A stretch of DNA of 6,778 nucleotides from Bacteroidales bacterium (GCA_004558865.1 SFCY01000122.1:1-6778); one strand, 5' to 3'; counted from the stretch's first letter, positions 1 through 6,621 are shown. Notes: generated by a model not told the origin, from the sequence alone. Made by a program: numbers and translations.

Positions 1-4
1 GACG

Positions 5-12
5 CAAAGGTA
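5..12 (-). promoter_or_regulatory. Leftward Bacteroidetes-type -7 box (TACCTTTG)
   Basis: On the minus strand this reads TACCTTTG followed by C, matching the Bacteroidetes housekeeping consensus TAnnTTTG. It closely resembles the box upstream of the methyltransferase gene at 4264-4271. It would drive a gene lying to the left of the window, making positions 1-216 a divergent promoter region. No convincing -33 TTTG is visible at the usual distance, so the call rests on the -7 box alone. Confidence 0.45.
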
Positions 13-156
13 AGAACTTTTCTCCAATCATGTACCGTTTAGCAACATGTTTTTGGGTTAGCGACTGTACGCACTCCACAGGGTTTGTCGGTTGCGCCAA
101 TAAATCTAAATTAAAGTGCTGCGGATTCTAGGAAGTCCTCTTTCGCCATAACGCTG

Positions 157-164
157 TAACTTTG
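157..164 (+). promoter_or_regulatory. Rightward -7 box (TAACTTTG) for the reductase genes
   Basis: TAACTTTG matches the Bacteroidetes TAnnTTTG box and is followed by CAACC. Transcription would begin near 170 and leave an AT-rich leader of about 45 bases. That leader ends in five TA repeats (201-210) directly next to the AGGAG ribosome-binding sequence (210-214). No clear -33 TTTG is seen at the expected 19-21 base distance. This is probably the promoter of the aldo/keto reductase and, by read-through, of the alcohol dehydrogenase. Confidence 0.5.
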
Positions 165-216
165 CAACCGTAATCATTTTCACTTTTCGTCATACATTAT
201 TATATATATAGGAGCT

Positions 217-1056
217 ATGGATTCATTGAAACTGAACAATGGCGTGATGATGCCACAAGAGGGTTATGGAGTTTATCAGGTGTCGCCTGCAGATGCCGAG
301 CGCTGCGTGAGCGACGCCTTGAAGGTGGGCTATCGCATGGTTGACACGGTACAGGCCTACCACAACGAGGCAGGAGTGGGCAATGCCATCCGCAAGAGTG
401 GCATCGCACGTGAGGACATCTTCCTCGTCGACAAGGTGTGGATTTCCAATTATGGCTACGACAAGGCCAAGGCCAGCATTGACGAGAGTCTGCGCACGCT
501 CGGACTCGACTACATCGACCTGATGCTGCTCCACCAGCCATTCTGCGACTACTACGGTGCTTACCGGGCTTTGGAGGACGCTTACAAGGAGGGCAAGGTG
601 AAGGCCGTCGGCGTGAGCAATTTCCAGCCCAACCATTTCGTAGACTTGGCCAGCAATGTGGAAATCGTGCCGGCAGTCAACCAAGTGGAGACCCACGTCT
701 TCTGCCAGCAGGCCAAGGCTCGCAAATATATGGAAGAGTTCGGCACTCGCATCATGTCGTGGGGGCCGCTCGCCGAGGGGCGCAATGGTTTCTTCACCAA
801 TCCCGTGCTCGAAGCTGTCGGCAAGGTTCATGGCAAGAGCGTGGCGCAGGTGGCGCTCAGATGGCTCATACAGCGTGGAGTCATCATCATTCCCAAGAGT
901 ACGCACGTGGAGCGCATGGTGCAGAACCTCAACATCTATGATTTCGACCTCACCGATGCTGAGATGAGGCAAATCGATGGCCTGGACACCGGCCACAGCC
1001 TCTTCTTCGACCACAACGACCCCGAGACCGTGAAGATGTTCATGGGATGGAGATAA
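217..1056 (+). CDS. Aldo/keto reductase (2,5-diketogluconate reductase-like)
   Basis: A cytosolic NAD(P)H-dependent oxidoreductase that reduces aldehydes or ketones to alcohols; the physiological substrate cannot be read from sequence. The 279 residues are full length for the family and form a single (beta/alpha)8 barrel. The catalytic tetrad is intact: Asp43, Tyr48 (in VDTVQAY), Lys73 (VDKVW) and His106 (LLHQP). The family signatures VGVSNF (131-136) and IPKS (225-228) are present. Arg233 and Asn237 after the KS motif fit the pattern that binds the 2'-phosphate, so NADPH is the likely cofactor. The ATG at 217 is preceded by AGGAG with a 2-base gap, and the barrel begins immediately after it. 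An iron-dependent alcohol dehydrogenase follows 100 bases downstream on the same strand, suggesting co-transcription. Family assignment is secure; substrate is unknown. Confidence 0.96.
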   Translation: MDSLKLNNGVMMPQEGYGVYQVSPADAERCVSDALKVGYRMVDTVQAYHNEAGVGNAIRKSGIAREDIFLVDKVWISNYGYDKAKASIDESLRTLGLDYIDLMLLHQPFCDYYGAYRALEDAYKEGKVKAVGVSNFQPNHFVDLASNVEIVPAVNQVETHVFCQQAKARKYMEEFGTRIMSWGPLAEGRNGFFTNPVLEAVGKVHGKSVAQVALRWLIQRGVIIIPKSTHVERMVQNLNIYDFDLTDAEMRQIDGLDTGHSLFFDHNDPETVKMFMGWR

Positions 1057-1093
1057 TCAGCGGCAGTTTTCGCCCACTACAACACCCTACACA

Positions 1094-1153
1094 ATGACAA
1101 AACGAATATTTGCATTGGCAGCTTCCTGCCTATTATTACATTTAATTCAATAA
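1094..1153 (+). CDS. Possible 19-codon leader or remnant ORF, signal-peptide-like
   Basis: Between the two oxidoreductase genes lies an ORF reading MTKRIFALAASCLLLHLIQ, then TAA. It has a basic start (Lys-Arg) followed by a hydrophobic run, as in the first part of a Sec signal peptide, but it stops with no mature domain. Its stop ends 3 bases before the ATG of the alcohol dehydrogenase, which has no Shine-Dalgarno sequence of its own. It could be a leader peptide that delivers ribosomes to the next gene, the stump of a deleted secreted-protein gene, or chance. No ribosome-binding sequence is visible upstream of it. Confidence is low. Confidence 0.25.
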   Translation: MTKRIFALAASCLLLHLIQ

Positions 1154-1156
1154 GCT

Positions 1157-2329
1157 ATGAACGGAAACTTTGTTTATCACAACCCGACCAAACTCTATTT
1201 TGGTCCGGACAGTCTCAAGGGACTGGAAGAGGAATTGAAGAAATATGGTCCAAACATCCTGCTCAACTATGGAGGTGGCAGCATCAAGCGCAATGGCGTT
1301 TACGATGAGGTGATGGCTGTGCTGAGAAAGAAAGGCAAGACCGTGGTGGAGAATCCCGGTGTGTTGTCCAACCCTACGTTGGAGAAACTCAATGAGGGGG
1401 TGGAAATCGCGCGGAATCACAAGGTGGACCTCATCCTCGCCGTTGGTGGTGGCAGCGTCTGCGATTACTCCAAGGCCGTGGCTGCTGCAACTCATTACGA
1501 TGGCGACTATTGGGATGCCTTCTATCTGAGGCAGCAGAACCCGCCAGAGGGTCAGCTCATCCTCCCCGTTGCCTGCGTGCTGACAATGGCGGGGACTGGC
1601 AGCGAGATGAATGCCGGCACCGTTATCACCGACGCTGCCCACACACTCAAAGTGGGACATGTCTTCGATGAGCGGCTCATGCCCAAATTCTCGATTCTCA
1701 ACCCCAATTACACACTCACCGTTCCCGACAATCAGATGAAGGCTGGCATCTACGACATCATGAGCCACATCATGGAGCAGTACTTCTCGGGTGATGACGA
1801 CAACACATCGGACTACCTCGCTGAAGGACTCATGCGCGGTCTCATCGTCGCAGCCCGCAAGGCAGTGAAGAATCCTAAGGACTACGAGGCGCGCAGCAAC
1901 ATCATGTGGACGGCCACTTGGGCACTCAACACCCTCATAGGCTGTGGCAAAAAAGAGGACTGGGAGGTGCACATGATAGGCCATTCGGTGGGAGCTTGGA
2001 CCCACGCGCCTCATGGCTATACCCTTGCCGCCGTGTCGATGGCCTACTACCATAAGATCCTGAAATATGGCCTGCCGAAGTTTGTTCGTTTCGCTGAAAA
2101 CGTATGGAGCGTAAATCCTGAGGGCAAGAGCGATAAGCAGGTGGCCTTAGCCGGCCTTGATGCATTGAAAGCATGGATGAAGGAGATAGGCCTGCCACTG
2201 ACCATCAGCGAGTTGGGGGCTACGACAGACATGCTTGAGGGCATTGCCAAAGGCACCTTCCTCCTTGATGCAGGCTACCACCAGCTGACCCACGACGAAT
2301 TGATGGAAGTCTTGAGCGAGAGCATGTAG
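1157..2329 (+). CDS. Iron-containing alcohol dehydrogenase (YqhD/butanol dehydrogenase type)
   Basis: A cytosolic group III metal-dependent alcohol dehydrogenase that interconverts aldehydes and alcohols, probably mainly as an NADPH-dependent aldehyde reductase. The 390 residues match the family length (E. coli YqhD has 387). The N-terminal Rossmann-like half carries GGGS at 39-42, where YqhD contacts the NADPH 2'-phosphate, and a second GGGS at 97-100 with Asp103. The C-terminal helical half carries all four expected metal ligands with family spacing: Asp200, His204, His272 and His286 (D-x3-H, then H-x13-H). The ATG at 1157 gives the typical N-terminus (NFVYHNPTKLYFG). No Shine-Dalgarno sequence precedes it. 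It lies 100 bases after an aldo/keto reductase, and a hairpin terminator follows it. The two enzymes probably share detoxification or fermentative reduction of aldehydes; the actual substrates are not evident. Confidence 0.96.
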   Translation: MNGNFVYHNPTKLYFGPDSLKGLEEELKKYGPNILLNYGGGSIKRNGVYDEVMAVLRKKGKTVVENPGVLSNPTLEKLNEGVEIARNHKVDLILAVGGGSVCDYSKAVAAATHYDGDYWDAFYLRQQNPPEGQLILPVACVLTMAGTGSEMNAGTVITDAAHTLKVGHVFDERLMPKFSILNPNYTLTVPDNQMKAGIYDIMSHIMEQYFSGDDDNTSDYLAEGLMRGLIVAARKAVKNPKDYEARSNIMWTATWALNTLIGCGKKEDWEVHMIGHSVGAWTHAPHGYTLAAVSMAYYHKILKYGLPKFVRFAENVWSVNPEGKSDKQVALAGLDALKAWMKEIGLPLTISELGATTDMLEGIAKGTFLLDAGYHQLTHDELMEVLSESM

Positions 2330-2358
2330 GCTGATTGCAGATGCAATAGGCACGAGAT

Positions 2359-2416
2359 AAAAACCCGGGCAGACGGAGCTTCGTTGATGCGCAAGCACGT
2401 TCTGCCCGGATTTTTT
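2359..2416. terminator. Bidirectional intrinsic terminator
   Basis: A 9-bp perfect stem CCGGGCAGA (2365-2373) pairs with TCTGCCCGG (2401-2409). Further pairing inside (GCTT 2378-2381 with AAGC 2393-2396) makes a long hairpin. On the plus strand six Ts follow (2411-2416), terminating the alcohol dehydrogenase transcript. On the minus strand the five As at 2359-2363 read as Ts after the same stem, so it can also end the convergent membrane-protein transcript. A small ATTGCA/TGCAAT palindrome at 2334-2347 precedes it. Confidence 0.88.
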
Positions 2417-2425
2417 AGGCTAATT

Positions 2426-2451
2426 TATAGAACCAGCCTATAGAACCAGCC
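2426..2451. repeat. Tandem 13-bp duplication (TATAGAACCAGCC twice)
   Basis: Two perfect head-to-tail copies of TATAGAACCAGCC occupy 2426-2438 and 2439-2451. A degenerate third copy (10 of 13 bases) can be aligned at 2453-2465. The repeat lies between the bidirectional terminator and the stop codon of the leftward membrane-protein gene, so it would be in that gene's 3' untranslated region. It is most simply a slippage duplication; no function is apparent. Confidence 0.8.
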
Positions 2452-2473
2452 ATATAAAATCAGCTCCCGCTTG

Positions 2474-3436
2474 CTATTTGGACACAGCCGTCTCGGCGTC
2501 GGCCTTTGCCTCCATGGCCTTCTCTTCCTCTTTGGCGGCTTTCTTGGCGGCTTTTTTTGCCTCGATGGAACAGGCTGCGTAGAAATAATTGAGGTAGAGC
2601 CACACCCCCATGTAGCCCAGGAAGAAAGTCGTGACGGCAGTGGAGATGCAGTTCAGTGCGGGAAAACTACTGGGAAGCCCCGACGGGTCGCCCATGGCGA
2701 TTTGTCCGTAGGCGTCGGCGTTGACCGCCAAGAACACCACTCCCGTGGGCAACCACGCCACGCAGCAGATGAGCAGGGCTATGATGCCTGTGAGGAAGAA
2801 GATCTTGAAGAGGAAGCCCCAGTGTCTCAAGCCTGTTGCCAGGCCGGAACCAAGGAGGCGCCATGGTTGCCGCTCGGTGTGCCAAAGCCCCAGAACCACG
2901 GCATGGCAGAGTGCGGGAAGATGGAGAAAGAAGACGAGGAAGAAGATGCCGAAGCCGGTGAAGAACCACCTCATGAACTGTGCCACAGGCATGCCGCCCC
3001 TCACAAGCGACATGCCGGCGAGGTAGGCCAAGACATTCAACAGCACATAGACGCCCCCATAAAAGAGGACGGCCACGCCGTAGAAAGCCCATGCGTGGCG
3101 GATGTTTCTCTTGAAGCTTCCACCCGTGAGCTGGGTCTGCACATTGGAGAGCATCCACAGGAAGAAGCCGGCGCAGACGAAGAGATAGACAACGGGGAGG
3201 AACACCGTTGAGGCATAGTTGGCCACAGCCTCAGTCTCCGACTGCGGTGGCGCGGCCATTGATGTGGCGAAGAACGGGGGCAGAATCAGTGTCCCCAGTC
3301 CGGCCACGACGCTTAGGATGAGGGCCGGCTTCCATGTTGCCAAGAATATTTTCTTGATGTTGTTGATGAAGAGCAGGTAGGCTGCCTTGATGCAGGCAGC
3401 TCCACTGCGCTGGATGATGTAATCGGTATTTGTCAT
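2474..3436 (-). CDS. Six-helix integral membrane protein, family not recognised
   Basis: I do not recognise the family. The 320-residue product has about six hydrophobic segments, roughly at residues 36-58, 76-96, 115-140, 157-186, 208-238 and 261-286, so it is an inner-membrane protein without a cleavable signal peptide. A soluble N-terminus of about 30 residues (MTNTDYIIQR...) precedes the first helix. The C-terminus (about 292-320) is a low-complexity Ala/Lys/Glu stretch (AKKAAKKAAKEEEKAMEAKA), probably helical or coiled-coil and cytoplasmic if six helices are correct. No catalytic motif or transporter signature is evident. The ATG at 3436 has no close Shine-Dalgarno sequence; AAGGAG lies 17 bases upstream. 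No TAnnTTTG box lies in the 67 bases after the RNA methyltransferase gene, so it is probably expressed from that gene's promoter. A 22-codon ORF fills the gap. Confidence 0.88.
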   Translation of the reverse strand: MTNTDYIIQRSGAACIKAAYLLFINNIKKIFLATWKPALILSVVAGLGTLILPPFFATSMAAPPQSETEAVANYASTVFLPVVYLFVCAGFFLWMLSNVQTQLTGGSFKRNIRHAWAFYGVAVLFYGGVYVLLNVLAYLAGMSLVRGGMPVAQFMRWFFTGFGIFFLVFFLHLPALCHAVVLGLWHTERQPWRLLGSGLATGLRHWGFLFKIFFLTGIIALLICCVAWLPTGVVFLAVNADAYGQIAMGDPSGLPSSFPALNCISTAVTTFFLGYMGVWLYLNYFYAACSIEAKKAAKKAAKEEEKAMEAKADAETAVSK

Positions 3437-3438
3437 AT

Positions 3439-3507
3439 CTATATAAGGGAAAACTCCTTGCCTTTGGGTTGGCTTTGTGCCCTTTTGAAGGCTTCGGTGA
3501 ATATCAT
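3439..3507 (-). CDS. Possible 22-codon linker ORF between methyltransferase and membrane-protein genes
   Basis: On the minus strand an ATG at 3507 overlaps the TGA stop of the methyltransferase gene as ATGA. The frame runs 22 codons (beginning MIFTEAFKRAQSQPKG, ending KEFSLI) to a TAG at 3439-3441. Only two bases then separate it from the ATG of the membrane-protein gene. The product is hydrophilic and basic, with no recognisable domain. The near-perfect fit in the 67-base gap suggests translational coupling of the two flanking genes, or an unannotated microprotein. A chance open frame of this length is quite possible, so confidence is low. Confidence 0.3.
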   Translation of the reverse strand: MIFTEAFKRAQSQPKGKEFSLI

Positions 3508-4250
3508 TTGGCCGCCCTGCGCCTGAACTCGCCTATCGTGAGGGCGGTCGCCACGGCCACATTGAGCGAGTCGGGGCGCGTGTCTGCTGTTTGGCAGCAG
3601 GGAATGAGTAGTTTGTGGGTGATCCTTTGCCTTAGGGGAGCGCTGATGCCATTGCCTTCGTTGCCCATCACCACCAGCCCCTCCGCGGCCAGGTCTTGCG
3701 TGTAGATGTTGCTCCCCTCCAGCATCGTGCCATATACGGGAAAGCCTTTGGGCAAGTTGTCCACGAGCTTGGGCAGGTCGGTGTAGCACACCTGAACCCG
3801 CGCGAGGCTGCCCATGGTGGCCTGCACCACCTTGGGGTTGTAGACATCGGCGGTGTCCTGTGAGCAGTAGATGCGGCCGATGCCAAACCAATCGGCAATG
3901 CGGATGATGGTGCCCAAATTGCCAGGGTCCTGCACACCGTCGAGGGCCAACGAGAGCTGGTGGAGCGGCAGCTGCCCCAGGCTCTCCCCAAACATTGGGA
4001 AAACGCCCAACACCTCTTGGGGGTGCTGCAGGAAACTGACATGGCGCAGCTCCTCGCCGCTGACAACGATTTCCTCATAGTCGCCCGCTTCGGGTGTCCA
4101 CCCTTCGGTGTGAAGCAAGAGGCGCGGGGAGAGCACCCTCATCAGGTCGCCCACCACCTTGGGACCCTCGGCCACGAAGAGCCGCTTCTCGTTGCGCATC
4201 TTCTTCCGCTCCAATGAGCGTATTTCTTTTATTCTGTTCTTGCTTAACAT
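3504..4250 (-). CDS. SpoU/TrmH-family RNA 2'-O-ribose methyltransferase
   Basis: Transfers a methyl group from S-adenosylmethionine to a ribose 2'-OH in rRNA or tRNA, in the cytoplasm. The 248-residue length is usual. An N-terminal L30e-like substrate-binding domain spans about 4-90 (VAEGPKVV at 26-33). The C-terminal SPOUT (trefoil-knot) domain has motif 1 at 103-123 (DGVQDPGNLGT; Asn111, Arg117), motif 2 at 193-203 (VVMGNEGNGIS; Glu198) and motif 3 ending in SLNVAVATA (228-236). Motif 3 is unusual: ten residues (CCQTADTRPD) separate IP from SLNV instead of about six, and the usual Gly is missing. The ATG at 4250 follows AAGGA with a one-base gap and a good -7 box. It is divergent from tamL and probably heads an operon with the membrane protein. 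The target nucleotide (RlmB-like, TrmH-like or other) cannot be decided here. Confidence 0.95.
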   Translation of the reverse strand: MLSKNRIKEIRSLERKKMRNEKRLFVAEGPKVVGDLMRVLSPRLLLHTEGWTPEAGDYEEIVVSGEELRHVSFLQHPQEVLGVFPMFGESLGQLPLHQLSLALDGVQDPGNLGTIIRIADWFGIGRIYCSQDTADVYNPKVVQATMGSLARVQVCYTDLPKLVDNLPKGFPVYGTMLEGSNIYTQDLAAEGLVVMGNEGNGISAPLRQRITHKLLIPCCQTADTRPDSLNVAVATALTIGEFRRRAAK

Positions 4251-4263
4251 ATCCTTAGTGATG

Positions 4264-4297
4264 CAAAGGTAAACATTATAAATGATTTCTCTACAAA
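4264..4297 (-). promoter_or_regulatory. Leftward promoter of the RNA methyltransferase gene
   Basis: On the minus strand TACCTTTG (4271 to 4264) matches the Bacteroidetes -7 box. A TTTG (4297 to 4294) lies upstream with a 22-base spacer, slightly longer than the usual 19-21. The start codon at 4250 is 13 bases beyond the box, so the leader would be only a few bases long, containing at most the AAGGA at 4252-4256. It is part of the short divergent region shared with tamL. Confidence 0.65.
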
Positions 4298-4335
4298 AAA
4301 ATCTGTTAATCTCCCTTTCCTTGACTTAAAAATGT

Positions 4336-4343
4336 TATCTTTG
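4336..4343 (+). promoter_or_regulatory. Rightward -7 box (TATCTTTG) of tamL
   Basis: TATCTTTG followed by CA fits the Bacteroidetes TAnnTTTG box. It lies inside the first codons of the longest tamL frame, starting 4 bases after the ATG at 4332. A transcript begun from it would start near 4350 and could not carry that ATG, which supports the TTG start at 4362. No clear -33 TTTG is seen at 19-21 bases; the TTG at 4321-4323 is too close. Confidence 0.55.
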
Positions 4344-4361
4344 CATTCAAAACAAGAGGAA

Positions 4362-6551
4362 TTGCGACACCATCACATCATACTGCTTGGCTTCTGCGCC
4401 GTGTTGGCGGCCTGTTCGAGTACAAAGCTTATTCCCGAAAACCAGTATTTGCTCGACAAGGTGGAAATCAAATCCGACACGAAAGGGTTTGACGCAGCCC
4501 TGCTCGCGCCCTATATCCGCCAGAAGGCCAATTCCAAATGGTTCAACATCTTCAAGATTCCCCTTGGCGCCTATTCGCTTGCCGGCCGCGACTCCACGAA
4601 ATGGATCAATAGGACCCTGCACAAGATGGGGGAGGAGCCCGTGGTCTACGACACCATCCAGGCACGGCTCTCCTGCAACGACTTGCAGTCGGCCATGCGC
4701 AACATGGGCTACATGCACGCCACGGCCTCGCTCGCCACAAAGGTGAGGGGCAAGAGGCTGACCGCCGTCTACACCCTCCATCCGGGTGAGCCTTTTTCCA
4801 TCAGCACATTCCGCACGGTCATCGACGACGACTCCATCGCAGCCCTCCTCAAGCCCCATCTTCGCTCCTTGGCCGGCCAGCGCTTCACGGTGGATGAGCT
4901 GGAACAGGAACGGGTGAGGATAGCCAAGATCCTCGCCGACGAGGGCTACTACAAGTTCCATAAAGACTTCATCCAGTTTGAGGCGGACTCGGCGTGCCAC
5001 TCCAAGGACATCAATGTCACCATGCATGTGATGGGCTATGTCACGCAAGACAAGGAGGTGCACGATCACCACCCGCGCTATCGAATCGCAAACGTGAATT
5101 TCATCGGCAATGACAGCAGCAGGGTGCATCTGCGCCAGCATGTGTTGGAGACGACTTCGGCCATCAAGCCCGGGATGCTCTACAGCAACAGCCGGCTGAG
5201 GCGCACCTACAACAACTTTGCCCGGCTGGGCGCTGTGCGCTACACCAACATTTCCTTTCGTGAGCATCCCGACACTACGCTCCTCGACTGTGACATCCAA
5301 GTCTCCACCAACCGCCCCAACACCCTGAGCGTTCAACCCGAGGGCACTAACACAGCCGGCGACTTGGGCGCGGCCCTCAGTGTGGCTTGGCAGAACCGCA
5401 ACCTCTTCAGAGGGAGTGAGGCCTTGAGCATCCGGCTGCGCGGAGCCTTTGAGGCCATCACGGGGTTGGAGGGCTACCAGAACAAGGATTATGAGGAATA
5501 CAGCATCGAGTCGAAACTCACCTTCCCCCGCTTCGTGGCTCCATTCCTCTCCCAGAAGTTCCGCCGGCGCAGCACGGCCACTTCGGAACTCTCTGTGAGC
5601 TGGGACTTGCAGAACCGGCCTGAGTTCCACCGGCGCGTCTTCTCCACGGCATGGGGCTACAGATGGGACGACGTGGTGCGCAAGCTGAACTACCGTCTCG
5701 ATGTGCTCGACCTCAACTATGTGTACATGCCATGGATCAGCGATACTTTCCGACGCGACTATCTCGACAATGCGGAGAACCGCAACGCCATCCTCCGTTA
5801 CAACTATGAGGACCTGTTCATCATGAAGACGGGCTTCGGCCTCACCTACAACGACGGCGCCAATGTGGTGCGTGCCAACGTGGAGACGGCGGGCAATCTG
5901 TTGGAGGCGCTGTCGGGAGTGTTCAGTCTCAAGCAAAACGGCAACGGCCAGCATGAGTTCATCAACATCGCTTACGCCGAGTATGCCAAGTTTGACGTGG
6001 ACTATACCCATCTCTTCACCCTCGACGGCAACAACAGCATAGCCTGCCATGCCGCATTTGGCATCGCCTATCCCTACGGCAACAGCAAGATCCTGCCTTT
6101 TGAGAAACGCTATTTCTCTGGAGGAGCCAACTCGGTGAGAGGCTGGAGCGTAAGAGAGTTGGGACCCGGCAAGTTCAAGGGAAACGATGGACGCATCGAC
6201 TTCATCAACCAAACGGGCGACATGAAACTGGATGTGAGCGTTGAATACCGCAGCCACTTGTTTTGGAAACTCAACAGTGCCATCTTCGTGGATGCCGGCA
6301 ACATCTGGACTCTTCGCAATTACGAGGAACAGCCTGGAGGACAATTCAAGTTCGACAGTTTCTATAAGCAGATAGCCGTGGCCTACGGACTTGGACTGCG
6401 GCTCAACTTCGGCTACTTCATCCTTCGCTTCGACATGGGTATGAAGGCCATCAACCCTGCCTACGAGACCAACGACGAGCATTATGCCATCTTCCATCCC
6501 GATTTAAGCCGCGACTTCACGTTCCATTTCGCCGTAGGCTTACCCTTCTGA
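4362..6551 (+). CDS. tamL: Translocation and assembly module lipoprotein TamL (BamA/TamA superfamily)
   Basis: An outer-membrane Omp85-type protein of Bacteroidetes. It is thought to work with TamB in moving or inserting envelope components, although its exact cargo is unsettled. From the TTG at 4362 the product is 729 residues and begins as a classic lipoprotein signal (MRHHHIILLGFCAVLAAC) with lipobox LAAC and lipidated Cys18. No acidic run follows the Cys, so surface export by the Bacteroidetes lipoprotein export signal is not expected. Residues about 30-320 are POTRA-like. EGTNTAGDLG (327-336) opens the barrel region, VRGW (592-595) is the Omp85 loop motif after SGGANS, and the chain ends in Phe as barrel proteins do. 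The ATG at 4332 would add ten residues with two Glu ahead of the signal and overlaps the -7 box. AGAGGA sits one base before the TTG. No tamB is visible downstream inside the window. Confidence 0.93.
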   Translation: MRHHHIILLGFCAVLAACSSTKLIPENQYLLDKVEIKSDTKGFDAALLAPYIRQKANSKWFNIFKIPLGAYSLAGRDSTKWINRTLHKMGEEPVVYDTIQARLSCNDLQSAMRNMGYMHATASLATKVRGKRLTAVYTLHPGEPFSISTFRTVIDDDSIAALLKPHLRSLAGQRFTVDELEQERVRIAKILADEGYYKFHKDFIQFEADSACHSKDINVTMHVMGYVTQDKEVHDHHPRYRIANVNFIGNDSSRVHLRQHVLETTSAIKPGMLYSNSRLRRTYNNFARLGAVRYTNISFREHPDTTLLDCDIQVSTNRPNTLSVQPEGTNTAGDLGAALSVAWQNRNLFRGSEALSIRLRGAFEAITGLEGYQNKDYEEYSIESKLTFPRFVAPFLSQKFRRRSTATSELSVSWDLQNRPEFHRRVFSTAWGYRWDDVVRKLNYRLDVLDLNYVYMPWISDTFRRDYLDNAENRNAILRYNYEDLFIMKTGFGLTYNDGANVVRANVETAGNLLEALSGVFSLKQNGNGQHEFINIAYAEYAKFDVDYTHLFTLDGNNSIACHAAFGIAYPYGNSKILPFEKRYFSGGANSVRGWSVRELGPGKFKGNDGRIDFINQTGDMKLDVSVEYRSHLFWKLNSAIFVDAGNIWTLRNYEEQPGGQFKFDSFYKQIAVAYGLGLRLNFGYFILRFDMGMKAINPAYETNDEHYAIFHPDLSRDFTFHFAVGLPF

Positions 6552-6568
6552 TTATTTCATGATCCGTA

Positions 6569-6593
6569 TTTTGCAGGTCGAAGACTTGCGAAA
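6569..6593 (+). other. Hairpin shortly after tamL, no U-tract
   Basis: TTTTGCAGGTC and GACTTGCGAAA flank a GAA loop, giving an 11-bp stem with two G-T pairs 17 bases after the tamL stop. No run of Ts follows on either strand, so it does not look like a standard intrinsic terminator. It could protect the 3' end of the tamL mRNA or be a weak terminator. Only the sequence symmetry supports it. Confidence 0.4.
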
Positions 6594-6621
6594 CAGGCAT
6601 AACCAATGCTTTATTCATGTT

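Noticed and set aside
30..131. A 33-codon cysteine-rich open frame (begins MYRLATCFWVSDC) at the left edge
   Set aside because: It lies upstream of the likely promoter at 157-164, has no ribosome-binding sequence and resembles no known peptide; chance is the better explanation.
89..170. Inverted repeat CGGTTGC (89-95) and GCAACCG (164-170) around the first promoter
   Set aside because: Seven-base arms 68 bases apart are easily due to chance, and there is no second copy or other sign of an operator.
223..1014. A 263-codon open frame antisense to the aldo/keto reductase
   Set aside because: The plus-strand frame carries the full catalytic tetrad and family motifs; the antisense frame has no recognisable features.
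2471..3211. A 246-codon rightward open frame across the membrane-protein gene
   Set aside because: Its product is rich in His, Glu and Gly without any motif, whereas the opposite frame encodes regular membrane helices with a charged tail and a downstream terminator.
4347..6497. A 716-codon open frame antisense to tamL
   Set aside because: It lies wholly inside tamL, whose product is an unmistakable TamL protein. The antisense product shows no domain and looks like a by-product of GC-rich codon usage.
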